NCBI GenBank assembly: GCA_022702705.1
Contig: CM040432.1
Location: 46,960,540 to 47,024,539, forward strand
Source: Papilionanthe hookeriana x Papilionanthe teres
Taxonomy: Eukaryota > Streptophyta > Magnoliopsida > Asparagales > Orchidaceae
Direction: 5' to 3'
DNA length: 64,000 bases
The notes under the pieces are model-generated. The model worked only from the letters and a program-made list of their open reading frames with translations. It did not search any database and had not been told where the DNA came from. Of this stretch, positions 1 through 11,321 are shown one piece after another. A program made the position numbers and the translations under genes. The first letter of the stretch is position 1. The number at the start of each line of letters is the position of its first letter.

Positions 1-148
1 ATGAATTATTTTTATTTAACTTTATTATGATATTAATTAATCTAATTCATAAATTATTTAAATTGAAAAATCTTATTATAGAACTCATTATTTTTATGTA
101 GTACTAAAATTACTTGAGGACGAAGTAATAAGTAAGTTTGAGGGATTT
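1..148 (+). mobile_element. 3' internal end of an Athila-like Ty3/gypsy element
   Basis: AT-rich sequence ending in cttgaggacgaagtaat and a purine-rich gtttgagggatt just before an LTR start (tgatcattt). The same arrangement, cttgaggacaag followed by gtttagaggatt and tgat, occurs at 22678-22718 before the 3' LTR of element A. The gaggacaag block in front of a polypurine tract is typical of Athila-type internal 3' ends. No coding signal is visible. Confidence 0.6.
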
Positions 149-344
149 TGATCATTTGAAAAATTTATTAAGAAATTCATACCTATTTTTGATGAAATTG
201 CACTTTAAAGAAAGGTATTTTCTTTATTTTGTTACGGGAATGGAGAATTTAGGTGATAAAAGCAAAAATCATAAAAAGGAGCGGATTTGGAGCAAAAAGG
301 AAGAAAATAATGCAATTTGTCTTGAGTCCCAGACAGCGAGATCG

Positions 345-500
345 AGCCGCCGACGGCGAGGGTACGAGGAAGAAACTTCGAAGGATTTATAACTGATCTC
401 GGCGACAACGAGCCCGAGCCCGCCGACAGCGAGATAGCGCGGTTCGAAGACCTTCTAGAAGCCTCGCCGACGGCGAGGTAGTTCGTAGCCGACGGCGAGC
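345..500. repeat. GC-rich GCCGACGGCGAG motif cluster in LTR1
   Basis: Four near-identical copies of gccgacggcgag (near 349, 421, 466 and 484, one reading gccgacagcgag) lie ~60-230 bp upstream of the TATA box in an otherwise AT-rich LTR. Each is partly self-complementary (GCCG/CGGC). Possible upstream promoter repeats; the function is inferred from position only. Confidence 0.5.
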
Positions 501-581
501 TAGTTCAAATGGCGCAGATACATTGAACCTGGACACTTTTTGAAGGGATGCTTACACACCTCTTGGTCCTTTGCTCACCTC

Positions 582-589
582 TATATATA
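582..589 (+). promoter_or_regulatory. TATA box of LTR1
   Basis: TATATATA inside a perfect dyad cctctatatatagagg, followed by a gtgtgtt-rich leader. Position in the LTR, downstream of the GC-rich repeats, fits the U3/R boundary of a Ty3/gypsy LTR. Confidence 0.6.
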
Positions 590-1733
590 GAGGCCGAAAT
601 TCAGCTTCTAGTGTGTTATTTTGGGTTAGTGTGTGTTGTTTTGGAGTTAGTGTGTGTTATTGAGTCTTTAAGTGCAGTTTTGTGTGTCAAATTGTGTCTT
701 GAGTGAGTTTAGTGAGTAATTAGTGAGTCGTGCTGTATCTGGAAGGAAGAGTCGAAGGAACTACGAGGAGTACCGTCAGGGATAAATCAAGATAAGTATT
801 TGTATTTATTGTTTTTAACTTTAAATGAAATCCATGCTTAGTTTAGTTCCCATGCATTCTGAGTAGTTTATTAGTCTTTCTCCCTGTTATGAAATTAAGT
901 GACTTGATGAACTTTAAACAGAAGTACTTTTATATATATTAATAAATTGTGATAATTTTTACTTAAAACTTAATTTACTTTCAATCGGCCATTTGATTTA
1001 TTAAAATATGTTGAATATCAACTATAGTAAAAATTACATCGGATATTCGGGAATTCAAAAGCCTTGGAAGGAAGGTGCGAATAAATAGGGAAATAATATC
1101 CTTGGGCGTAGAATTGAGCATTTTAGTGTGACAGACTAAAATATTCGATTCGGTCCTATTGTTTGAGAGTCGAAGTGTAGATGTTAGCCCTCGGGCGAGG
1201 GGAACGTGGGAGCTACGAAGTGGCGGTCGGTATCCTCCCGCCTAGCCGCGGATTCAGTAATCAAACATAGGATTAGTCGATATTCTTTACACTGGACCAA
1301 AGGGTAAAGAATAGGAATGCTCCTATTTGTCACAATACCTTAAAATTATCTATTTAAATTCATCGATCACTTAAATTTCTAAACAAGGGAAAGATACTTT
1401 TTCGAATAGTTAAGACTTATTTAGCAATTAGTTTAATTTCCTGCACTTTCAATACATATTAGTTTTCTACTTAGCTAAGTTACCTAATTAAAACACTTAG
1501 TTTACTTTATTGCGCTTAAATTTAGAATTCCAAATTTTCGTATACTATTTTAAAATTATTATTATTATTATTTTAAAATTAGTTGTTATTTAAATTTCTA
1601 TTTCCCCGTAGGATCGATAACCGAGGACTCCATCTAGAGCCCCGTATTACTTGATACGATACGTATACTTGCGTAGCATCCACAACATAAACAATTACAA
1701 TTCTATACATATAATATAGCGGGGTCAAGTTTT

Positions 1734-1746
1734 TGGCGTCGTTGCA
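1734..1746 (+). other. Primer-binding-site-like sequence after LTR1
   Basis: caagtttttggcgtcgttgc resembles the Athila-type PBS context tttttggcgccgttgcc. One base differs in the core (gtc for gcc) and similarity ends after gttgc. Its presence says LTR1 is followed by 5' internal sequence, although LTR1 is also preceded by 3' internal sequence. Confidence 0.5.
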
Positions 1747-1900
1747 ATTAAATTAAAAATATCATAATATAAAATTGTGGGTCAACATGTAAAGAAAATC
1801 TAAGCGAAATTTCTTGTTTTCACCCTGCAAAGAAAACATTGTCAGAAATAACATCACAGAATATTTGGATATGTCTTGGATGTCAATTTATGCCGAATTA
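1747..1900. other. Unassigned short stretch between PBS-like site and element E
   Basis: AT-rich, no recognisable ORF or repeat. It should be 5' internal sequence of an Athila-like element, but only ~150 bp are left; gag, protease, RT and RNase H are absent. The left border of element E cannot be fixed from sequence: no TG start preceded by atgtc (the right-flank pentamer) was found. Confidence 0.3.
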
Positions 1901-1999
1901 TTTTGAAATGTCAATTTTTTTTTAATTGTGTCAGTTTTGGTTTGAAATGTTGAGTTTTTATTTTGATTTTAAACTTAAATTCTGAATTAACTAGAGTTT

Positions 2000-2400
2000 T
2001 TAAGTTAAAAGGTTTGAAATTAGATTCAATATTGATTGAATTAATTGGGTTCATGTCTAGTTGAACCTAAGTTAGATTTGATTGAATCTATTTAACTTGA
2101 TTTCATGTCTGTTTGAACTTAAGTTAAAAGGTTTGAAATTAGATTCAATATTAATTGAATTGACTTGGGTTCATGTCTGGTTGAACCTAAGTTAGATTCA
2201 ATGTTGATTGAATCTATTTAACTTGAGTTCATGTCTGTTTGAACTTAAGTTAAAAGGTTTGAAATTAGATTCAATATTGATTGAATTAAATTGGGTTCAT
2301 GTCTAGTTGAACCTAAGTTAAATTCAATGTTGATTGAATCTATTTAACTTAAGTTCATGTCTGTCTGAACTTAAGTTAAAAGATTTGGTTCAGAATAGAT
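2000..2400. repeat. Tandem array T1, ~122 bp unit x3
   Basis: Three copies of a unit starting aggtttgaaattagattcaat at about 2010, 2129 and 2255, containing gttgaacctaagtta. They degrade at 2400-2860 into irregular gttagg/aaccta repeats that bridge to the next array. Confidence 0.8.
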
Positions 2401-2859
2401 TTAACTAAGTTTTAGGTCTTGTTTAAATAGGACTTAAAGGTTAATCAAGTCTTAATAAATTAGACTCAATTAGATTTGCAGACCATCTAAGTCCCTTTTA
2501 GATAAGACTTAAGTTTTCATTAAGTCTATTTAAAGTTAGACCTAGACTTAAGATTGAACTTAAGCCGGGTTTTAGTTTAGATTCAAGTTAGGTTGAACCT
2601 AAGACTTAGGTTAGACTTAGGTTTATATCGTGTTAAACCTAAGTATGGTTTGATTTAAGTCTAATATGGGTTAGACTTAAGTTAGGTTTAGATTAAGTTA
2701 GGTTCAAGTCAGGTTGAACCTAGACTTAAGGTCGATTTAAGTTCAATATGGGTTGAACCTAAGTTAAGTTTTGACTTGGATTAAATTAGGTTCTAGTTGG
2801 ATTGAACTCTAAGTTTAGTTCAGTTTAGGTTAGGTTCAATATGGGTTGAACCTAAAGTT

Positions 2860-3690
2860 TCAAGTTAAGTTAGGTTCGATGTGGGTTGAACCTAAGGTTT
2901 AGGTTAACTTGAGTTCAAGTTAGATTGGACTCGAGTTATGTTAGGTTTAAGTTAGGTTCGATGTGGGTTGAACCTAAGGATTAGGTTAACTTGAGTTCGA
3001 GTTAGATTGGACTCAAGTTAGGTTAGGTTTAGGTTAGGTTCAATGTGGGTTGAACCTAGGTTTAGGATAACTTGAGTTCGAGTTAGATTAGACTCAAGTT
3101 AGGTTAGGTTTAAGTTAGGTTCAATGTGGGTTAAACCTAAGGTTTAGGTTAACTTGAGTTCAAGTTAGATTGGACTCAAGTTATGTTAGGTTTAAGTTAG
3201 GTTCAATGTGGGTTGAACTTAGGATTTAGGTTAACTTGAGTTCAAGTTAGATTGGAGTAAAGTTATGTCAGGTTTAGGTTAGGTTCAATGTGGGTTGAAC
3301 CTAAGGTTTAGGTTAACTTGAGTTCAAGTTAGATTGGACTCAAGTTATGTCGAGTTTAGGTTAGGTTCAATGTGGGTTGAACCTAGAGGTTTAGGTTAAC
3401 TTGAGTTCGAGTTAGATTGGACTCGAAGTTATGTCGGAGTTTAGGTTAGGTTCAATGTGGGTTGAACCTAGGGTTTAGGTTAACTTGAGTTGAGTTAGAT
3501 TGGACTCAAGTTATGTCAGGTTTAGGTTAGGTTCAATGTGGGTTGAACCTAAGGTTTAGGTTAACTTGAGTTCAAGTTAGGTTGGACTCAAGTTAGGTTA
3601 GGTTTAGAATAGGTTCAATGTGGGTTGAACCTAATGTTTTAAGTTAACTTGAGTTCAAGTTAGATTGGACTCAAGTTATGTTTTAAGTTT
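2860..3690. repeat. Tandem array T2, ~82 bp unit x~10
   Basis: Unit contains ggttcaatgtgggttgaacc and cttgagttcaagttagattgg-actcaag, both dyads. Copies start about every 82 bp between 2880 and 3690. Some copies read atgtcgagttt or atgtcggagttt where others read atgtcaggttt. Confidence 0.85.
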
Positions 3691-3769
3691 AGGTTATGTC
3701 GGACTTGGACTAAAAGGTTGGATTTAGGTCTGATTAAACCTTAGTTGATTAAGGTTTAATAATTAATTA

Positions 3770-4350
3770 AGTCTAATGTAGTAGACTTAATTAGGATTTG
3801 TGTTTGATTAAGTCTTACTTAGTTAAGACTTAATGGTTTAATTATGTCTAATGAGTTAGACTTAATTAAGGTTTATGTTTGATTAAACCTTAGTTAGTTA
3901 AGGTCTAATGGTTTAATTAGGTACTAATGGGTTAGACACTAATTAGGGTTTATGTTTGATTAAACCTTAGTTAGTTAAGGTCTAATGGTTTAATTAGGTC
4001 TAACGGGTTAGACCTAATTAGGGTTTATGTTTGATTAAACCTTAGTTAGTTAAGTTCTAATGGTTTAATTAGGTCTAATGGGTTAGACCTAATTAGGGTT
4101 TATGTTTGATTAAACCTTAGTTAGTTAAGGTCTAATGGTTTAATTAGTTCTAATGGGTTAGACCTAATTAGGGTTTATGTTTGATTAAACTTTAGTTAGT
4201 TAAGGTCTAATGGTTTAATTAGGTCTAATGGGTTAGACCTAATTAGGGTTTATGTTTGATTAAATCTTAGTTAGTTAAGGTCTAATGGTTTAATTAGGTC
4301 TAATGGGTTAGACCTAATTAGGGTTTAAGTTTGATTTAAACCTTATGTGT
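3770..4350. repeat. Tandem array T3, 75-76 bp unit x~8
   Basis: Unit contains ggtctaatgggttagacc and attaaaccttagttagttaag. Copies follow at about 3881, 3958, 4034, 4109, 4184 and 4258. The core dyad has a stem of about 14 bp (ttaattaggtctaa with ttagacctaattag). Confidence 0.85.
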
Positions 4351-5790
4351 AATGAAGTTAATTAAGTTTAACATGTCTTTAAACTTAATTAAAGGTTTGG
4401 TTTTGGTTAATTAGGTTTAATATGTCTTTAAACCCAATTAAAAATTTAATTTTTGTATTTAAACCTAATTTAAGTAAGGTTTAATTAATTAAGCTTAATT
4501 TGTCTTTAAACTTAATTAAAAGAGTTTAGTTTTAGTTAATTAAGTTTTAATGTGTCTTTAAATTTAATTAAAAAATTTTAATTTTGATTAATTAAGTTTA
4601 ACATGTCTTTAAACTTAATTAAGATTTGATTTTTATATTAAACCTAATTTAAGTAATGTTTAATGGGTTAATTAAGTTTATTATGTCTTTAAACTTAATT
4701 AAGATTTAATTTTTATATGAAACTTAATTTAAGTAAGGTTTAATGGGTTAATTAAGTTTATAATGTCTTTAAACTTAATTAATAAATTTAATTTTGATTA
4801 ATTAAGTTTAATATGTCTTTAAACTTAAATAAGATTTAATTTTTTTATATTAAACCTAATTTAAGCAAGGTTTAATGGGTTAATTAAGTTTATTATGTCT
4901 TTAAACTTAATTAATAAGTTTAATTTTGATTAATTAAGTTTTATATGTCTTTAAACTTAATTAAGATTTAATTTTTATATTAAACCTTTAAGTAAAGTTT
5001 AATGGGTTAATTAAGTTTATTATGTCTTTAAACTTAATTAATAAGTTTAATTTTGATTAATTAAGTTTAATATGTCTTTAAAGTTAATTAAGATTTAATT
5101 TTTATATTAAACCTAATTTAAGTAAGGTTTAATGAGTTAATTAAGTTTATTATGTCTTTAAACTTAATTAATAAGTTTAATTTTGATTAATTAAGTTTAA
5201 TATGTCTTTAAACTTAATTAAGATTTAATTTTTATATTAAACCTAATTTAAGTAAGGTTTAATGAGTTAATTAAGTTTATTATATCTTTAAACTTAATTA
5301 ATAAGTTTAATTTTGATTAATTAAGTTTAATATGTCTTTAAACTTAATTAAGATTTAATTTTTATATTAAACCTAATTTAAGTAAGGTTTAATGGGTTTA
5401 ATTAAGTTTATTATGTCTTTAAACTTAATTAATAATTTTAATTTTGATTAATTAAGTTTAATATGTCTTTAAACTTAATTAAGATTTAATTTTTATATTA
5501 AACCTAATTTAAGTAAGGTTTAATGAATTAATTAAGTTTATTATGTCTTTAAACTTAATTAATAAGTTTAATTTTGATTAATTAAGTTTAATATGTCTTT
5601 AAACTTAATTAAGATTTAATTTTTATATTAAACCTAATTTAAGTAAGGTTTAATGAATTAATTAAGTTTATTATGTCTTTAAACTTAATTAATAAGTTTA
5701 ATTTTGATTAGTTAAGTTTAATATGTCTTTAAACTTAATTAAGATTTAATTTTTTTATATTAAACCTAATTTAAGTAAGGTTTAATAGGT
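4350..5790. repeat. Tandem array T4, ~125 bp unit x~11
   Basis: Unit contains aagtttaatatgtctttaaactt, a dyad with a 14-bp perfect stem (ttaattaagtttaa with ttaaacttaattaa), plus taaacctaatttaag and aggttta. Copies are highly alike between 4900 and 5750, suggesting recent amplification. Confidence 0.85.
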
Positions 5791-5799
5791 TTAAATATT

Positions 5800-6430
5800 A
5801 TTTTAAATTTAGTTAAGTCCAATTTGGTCATTTTAGACTTAAGTGAAGTTTCTCATTAGTCTATCATAGACTAGAACCATTTACAAATTTTGATTGTTGA
5901 TGAAAATAGGTTAAATTTATAAAGGGTTATCTTTAGGATTAAAAATATTTAATTAATAAAGGATTTTAACCCTAAATTTCAAAATACCATTCAGAATGAT
6001 TTTTATGACTTAGAAATAATTTTCTTAGGGTTATTGTCTGTTGCCCTATCATTTCTAGCCATTTGTATTTTTATTTTGTTAATTTTCAATTTTTATAATT
6101 ATTATTTGAAATAATTATAAAGAAACTTGAAAATTAAAGAAAAAGTATCCTAGACATGTTTTATGTCCTTAGAAAAATCATGGAAGGTCCCGAAGAACAT
6201 AAAGATAAATGCCTCCAAGTTTCATAATTTTTTTATTTATAAATAATTTTTAATAATTAAAATACTCCAGAGAGTATTTAATTAATTAAAAATTAAATAC
6301 TAAGAATAAAATTATGATTTTGGTCTCATAATTTTCTCCTCTTCAAGAGCTTTCCAGAGGTATTTTTATTTTATTTTTGTGACTTCTGGATCAAAAGATA
6401 TGATTATTTGAAGTTTTTAAGGATTTAATG
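5800..6430. other. AT-rich, non-repeated part of element E
   Basis: No ORF of note. On the minus strand it corresponds to the AT-rich part of the B LTR downstream of the GC-rich block. Nothing else is seen. Confidence 0.4.
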
Positions 6431-6439
6431 AATTTTTTT

Positions 6440-6620
6440 TTTATATCGTGCCGCCAAACTCACCGCCGTTCGACGCGTGTCCTCGTACGCGTCGAACGAG
6501 CGGGAGGATCCGCTGCGGGGATCCGAACACGGGACACCGCGGGGGAGAGATCAGCGCCGTCCGTTCCTAAAACGCGGGATCGGACGACGGAGAAAATTCG
6601 GCCAAAAATCCGAATATTCT
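6440..6620 (-). other. GC-rich block of the E LTR leader
   Basis: A CpG-rich island (ttcgacgcgtgtcctcgtacgc and neighbours) in AT-rich DNA. It occupies the same place relative to TATA and the donor-like site as the GC-rich block at 28080-28330 in B and 17480-17650 in C, so I treat it as part of the LTR leader. The two short overlapping ORFs that cross it are a by-product of base composition. Confidence 0.5.
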
Positions 6621-6794
6621 CGAACCATTAAACTTCAAACATCAATATCTCACTCATTTCTTGATGAAAATGAGTGATTTTTTTAAAAATGATCATCTGG
6701 ATGAGAAGTATCAATCCATACGATGATGATACACTTCTGGGCTAGTATAACACATGATATGTCAAAAATATGATTTATTTTGTAAAGAAAAATT

Positions 6795-6806
6795 CCGTAC
6801 CTTTGC
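6795..6806 (-). promoter_or_regulatory. Splice-donor-like site in E LTR leader
   Basis: On the minus strand ggcaaag followed by gtacgg, ~320 bp after the TATA box. B has gagcaaag-gtatgg and C has gccaag-gtattg at the comparable place. Conservation in three diverged LTRs supports function; that it is a splice donor is inference. Confidence 0.4.
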
Positions 6807-7111
6807 CACAAGCAAATCAAGCTAGATCAGACCTTATGGTTGCCTTATAGGACTCCAATAGAAGGTTATTGCTGCAGCAATTTGATCCAGAAGTCGGGCT
6901 TAGGGAGGAATTTTGAAGAAGTACCTAATTTGGGGTTGTTTTTGAAATTTGGTCAAATTGGCTCAAATAGGCTCAAACTATGGCTTGGATTTGATCCTAA
7001 AAGATTGCTGAGACTCTTAGGAAGAGCTTTTATGTTGGGAGCAGGTGGATTTGGGCAACCTATAATTCTCCCTAATTTTTTTTTCTCCTTGCTAGGTTCG
7101 GCCATGGGGTT

Positions 7112-7121
7112 CTATTTATAG
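7112..7121 (-). promoter_or_regulatory. TATA box of element E LTR
   Basis: Minus strand ctataaatag followed by aaccccatggccg. The sequence context (TATA then a ccatgg-containing leader) resembles the promoters of the other Tat-type LTRs in this window. Confidence 0.55.
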
Positions 7122-7129
7122 CAAGGGGA

Positions 7130-8035
7130 GGTCATGGCTTAACTTAGGATGTTCTAGGGGAGTAGTTATCTCCTCTATCAGCCCATTGGGTGAAGAAATT
7201 GGCTAAGGATATGCATTGATGCTTCTCCCTAAGTTTTCCATGATGATTTCCATTGTTTTTTCTCTCACCCATTGGCTCATGTAAGAGGTGCATGGTGAGC
7301 TGCCTCTACTCTTCTTAAGGAGCTTACACATCATCTCTTAAGCTTGGCAAATGGTGACACACAAGCTTATCCCTCATCATTGCTTCTAACCATGGTAAGG
7401 GGGGGTTTCATGCATGGTTTTCCTTCCATTGGGTAGCTTGGGAGGTGGGAGGTGAGGCCTCATGTTGGTCGGCCACCTCATGGCTAAATGAAGCTTGGGG
7501 TGAAGGAGAAAGTGACACCTCACCCCATGCATCATGATGGGTATTAACCCATGGCTAAGTGGTCTTAATGTGGGCTTAATTAAACCTTAAAATGGGTTTA
7601 GCCTAATTAATTATGAGAAGTCTATATGTCATTTCATTTCTTTTTAATTTCCCATTTTAATTAATTATTTAATTAATTAAAATTGTTGGAAAATATTTTA
7701 TTAATCAATTTATTAATTGAAAACAATTTCAATTTAATTAATTGATTAATTCTATCATTTTTGTCATTTTATGATTTTAATTTAATTTTCATTTTAATTA
7801 ATTATCTCATTTAATTAAAATATTGAAAATTAAATCATTAATCATTTTAATTAATCAAAATAATTTTGAAATTAATTATTTGATTAATTTTATTGTTTTT
7901 ATTTCATTTTTATCTATTTTAATCAAAATAGATAGGTGTTGACTAATTTTGACACTAGGTTGACCCAAGTTAGCCCAAATTGATCAATTTAATTTTAAAA
8001 TGTCCAGTACTTGTGATTTTGTCATTGTGGGGTTT
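7130..8035. other. Upstream promoter region of E LTR
   Basis: On the minus strand this is the sequence upstream of the TATA box, changing from mixed composition (7130-7600) to attaatt-rich sequence (7600-7930). I see no gene in it. Confidence 0.4.
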
Positions 8036-8039
8036 TAAA

Positions 8040-10390
8040 TGTGTCATTGGGTGAAAGGGTTGACTTATAGGTCAACAGGATTGGTCATTGGGTCGAGTTT
8101 GACCATTTTGACCACTGTTGATTTTTTAGGTCATAAGGTTGACCTATGGGGTCAACAAGGTTGGCCATTAGGTTTGGTTTGACCAGTTTGACCAAAGTTG
8201 ACTTTTTAGGTCATAAGGTTGACTTATGGGGTCAATAGGGTAGGTCATCAGGTCTGGTTTGACCAATTTGACCAAAGTTGACTTTTTAGGTCATAAGGTT
8301 GACCTATGGGGTCAACAAGGTTGGTCATTAGGTCTGGATTGACCAGTTTGACCAAAGTTGACTTTTTAGGTCATAAGGTTGACATATGGAGTCAACAGGG
8401 TAGGTCATTATGTCTGGTTTGACCAGTTTGACCAAAGTTGACTTTTTTTGTCATAAGGTTGACCTATGGGGTCAATAGGGTAGGTCATTAGGTCATGTTT
8501 GACCAATTTGACCAAAGTTGACTTTTTAGGTCATAAGGTTGACCTATGGGGTCAACAGGGTGGGTCCTTAGGTCTGGTTTGACTAGTTTGACCAAGGTTG
8601 ACTTTTTAGGTTAAAAGGTTGACCTTTGGGGTCAACAGGGTAAGTCATTAGGTCCGGTTTGATCAATTTGACCAAAGTTGACTTTTTAGGTCATAAGGGT
8701 GACCTATGCGGTCAACAGGGTTGGTCATTGAGTGCAGTTTGACCATTTTGACCAATGTTGACTTTTTAGGTCGAAAAGGGTGACCTATGGGGTCAACGAG
8801 TGTTGGTCATCTGGTGCAGTTTGACCATTTTGACCAATGTTGACTTTTTAGGTCGAAAGGGTGACCTATGGGGTCAACGGGGTTGGTCATTGGATCGCGG
8901 TTTGACCATTTTGACCAATGTTGACTTTTAGGTCGAAAGGGTGACCTATGGCGTCAACGAGTGTTGGTCACTAGGTCCGGTTCGACCATTTTGACCAATG
9001 TTAACTTTTTAGGTCGAAAGTGTGACCTATGGGGTCAGCGGAGTTGGTCATTGGGTCCGGTTTGACCATTTTGACCAATGTTGACTTTTTATGTCGAAAG
9101 GGTGACCTATGGGGTCAACGAGTGTTGGTCACTTGGTGCGGTTTAACCATTTTGACCAATGTTGATTGTTTAGGTCGAAAGGGTGACCTATGGGGTCAAC
9201 GGGGTTGTGCATCGGGTCCGGTTTGACCATTTTGACCAATGTTGACTTTTTAGGTCAAAAGGGTGACCTATGGGGTCAACGGGGTTGGTCATTGGGTGCA
9301 GTTTGACCATTTTGACCAATGTTGACTTTCAGGTCGAAATGGTGACCTATGGGGTCAACGAGTGTTGAGTCACTAGGTCCGGTTTGACCATTTTGACCAA
9401 TGTTGACTTTTTAGGTCGAAAGGGTGACTTATGGGGTCAACGAGGGTTGGTCATTGGTCCGGTTTGACCATTTTGACCAATGTTGACTTTTTAGGTCGAA
9501 AGGGTGACCTATGGGGTCAACAGGTGTTGGTCACTGGGTCCGGTTTGACCATTTTTACCAATGTTGACTTTTTAGGTCGAAAAGGGTGACCTATGGGGTC
9601 AACAGGGTTGATCCATCGGTCCGGTTTGACCATTTTGACCAATGTTGACTTTTTAGGTCGAAAGGGTGACCTATGAGGTCAACAGGGGTTGAGTCATTAG
9701 TGCAGTTTGACCATTTTGACCAATGTTGACTTTTAGGTCAAAAGGGTGACTATGGGGTCAATGATGTTAGTCGTTAGATGCAGTTTGTCCATTTTGACCA
9801 ATGTTGACTTTTTAGGTCAAAAGGGTGACCTATGGAGTCAACGGGGTTGGTCATTAGGTCGGTTTGACCATTTTGACCAATGTTGACTTTTTAGGTCGAA
9901 AGGGTGACCTATGGGGTCAGCGGGGTTGGTCATTGAGTGCAGTTTGACCATTTTGACCAATGTTGACTTTTTAGGTCGAAAGGTGACTATGGGGTCAACG
10001 GGGTTGGTCATTGGGTGCAGTTTGACCATTTTGACAAATGTTGACTTTTTAGGTCGAAAGGGTGACTATGGAGTCAACATTGTTGATAGTCGGGTCCAGT
10101 TTGACCATTTTGACCAATGTTAACTTTTTAGGTCAAAAGGCTGACCTATGGGGTCAACAGGGTTGGTCACTGGGTCTGGTTTGACTATTTTGACCAATGT
10201 TGGCTTTTTAGGTCAAAAGGGTAACCTTTGGGGTCAATAGGGTTGGTGATTGGGTCTGGCTTGACCATTTTGACCAATGTTGACTTTTTAGGTCAAAAGG
10301 GTGACCTATGGGGTCAACAGTGTTGGTCACTAGGTTTGGTTTGACCATTTTGACCAATGTTGACTTTTTAGGTCATAAGGTATTGACTCA
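8040..10390. repeat. Tandem array T5, ~80 bp unit x~29
   Basis: Unit contains gttgacctatggggtcaac (7-bp dyad), gtttgaccattttgaccaa and gttgactttttaggtc. Early copies have gtcaacaggg and ggtctgg; later copies have gtcaacgggg, gtcaacgagtg and ggtccgg, a CAG/CTG versus CG alternation seen across the window. It ends directly at the terminus of element E. Short ORFs translated from it are repeat products, not genes. Confidence 0.9.
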
Positions 10391-10409
10391 TTGTAAAATG
10401 AGGTCAACA

Positions 10410-11321
10410 ATGTCCCTCAATTATATGTTAAAAGTTGAAATATTTGATGTTCGGGGATTAGATTTCATGGGTCCATTTACACCATCTTTCGGAAATGTTT
10501 ATCTTTATATAGCAGTAGATTATGTTTCCAAATGTATTGAAGCTATTGCTTTACCTCGATGTGATACTCAAACTATTACAAAGTTTTTAAGAAATAATAT
10601 ATTTTACAGATTTGGAATACCAAGAGTAATCATAATAGATGGGGGAAGTCATTTTAAAAATGCGATTATTGAGAAATTAGCAAAGAAATATCATATAAAT
10701 CATCGCATTGCTACTGTTTATCATCCTCAGACAAGTGGTTTGGTTGAATTACTCAATTGTGAAATTAAAGGAATATTGAAAAAGACTGTTAATCCAAACA
10801 GAAAGGATTAGTCAATCAAACTGGATTATGTTTTGTGGGCCTATAAGACTGCCTACAGAACCCCTATAGGAATGTCCTCATGTAGGGTGATTTTTGGAAA
10901 AACTTGTCATTTGCCTATTGAACTTGAGCATAAAACAAATTGCGCTATTAAAGAGTTCAATTATAATTTGAAAGATGCTGCTGAAAAGAGATTATTGCAA
11001 TTAAATGAGCTTGAAGAGATAAGGAATGAATCTTATGAAAATGCTAAGATTTATAAGGAAAAGATGAAGTTATGGCATGATTGGAAGATTCTTACTAAAA
11101 ATCTTGTGCCAGGATAGAAAGTTTTACTGTATAATGCCAGATTGAGAATTTTTTCTAGAAAACTTAAGTCCAGGTGGATGGGTCCATTTATTGTCATAAA
11201 AGTTTATTTCTATGGAGCTGTGAATATTCAAGATTCTAAGACTGGAAAAATATTTAATGTTAACAGTCCTATACTTAAACCTTATTTTTCAGCGATTAAC
11301 TTAAATTTGATGAGAATCTGA
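10410..11321 (+). pseudogene. Integrase (Athila type), 5'-truncated, two internal stops
   Basis: Catalytic core and C-terminal part of a Ty3/gypsy integrase, which would insert the cDNA into the nuclear genome. The frame opens at the junction with element E with LNYMLKVEIFDV. The three acidic residues are visible: D in GLDFMGPF, D in IIDGGSHF, E in SGLVELLN. AYKTAYRTPIGMS and KLKSRWMGPF mark the downstream and C-terminal parts. In-frame TAG codons at 10809 and 11115 break the reading frame; the final stop is at 11319. The N-terminal zinc finger is missing because E lies there. Best match by eye is the Athila lineage. Confidence 0.9.

Larger units (their letters stand above)
149..1724 (+). mobile_element. 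Athila-like LTR (LTR1)
   Basis: Starts TG directly after a purine-rich tract. Its first ~100 bp (tacctatttttgatgaaattgcact) closely match the LTR starting at 22715. The middle carries GC-rich repeats and a TATA box. The 3' part (1300-1724) matches 53616-54040, sharing gggtaaagaata, gatacgatacgtatac and a gtcaa-ttttt end. The exact 3' end is uncertain because the last bases are not a clean CA. The two LTRs are strongly diverged in the middle, so they need not belong to the same insertion. Confidence 0.7.
1900..10409 (-). mobile_element. Reverse-oriented ~8.5 kb Tat-type LTR (element E), solo or truncated
   Basis: Read on the minus strand the right end begins TGTTGACCTCATTTTAC at 10409, matching the LTR starts of B and C (TGTTGACCTCA). 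Going down in coordinates come a GACC/TTGACC-rich part, a TATA box (7112-7121), a leader with gcaaag-gta (6795-6806), a GC-rich block (6440-6620), then an AT-rich part in which the minus strand reads catgatttttctaaggacat, like cataattttcttaaggacag in B. This is the order of landmarks in the B LTR. No internal coding region or second LTR is visible. The left end near 1900 is approximate. It lies in the integrase region of Athila element A. Confidence 0.65.

Noticed and set aside
6428..6677. Two overlapping arginine-rich ORFs
   Set aside because: They follow a short CpG-rich block of LTR E that corresponds to the leader block of B and C; composition alone explains them.
9029..10123. Repeated small ORFs (GLTILTNVDFLGRK) on both strands
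   Set aside because: Direct translations of the 80-bp tandem repeat; no evidence of selection on protein.
1900..10409. Interpretation of the arrays as a free-standing satellite locus
   Set aside because: Reverse-strand landmarks (LTR terminus, TATA, donor-like site, GC block, AT-rich part) in the same order as the B LTR show they are expansions inside one LTR.
10308..10410. Apparent fusion of a repeat-encoded N-terminus to the integrase
   Set aside because: The open frame merely runs from the T5 array across the insertion border into the old integrase frame; the protein is already truncated by stops.
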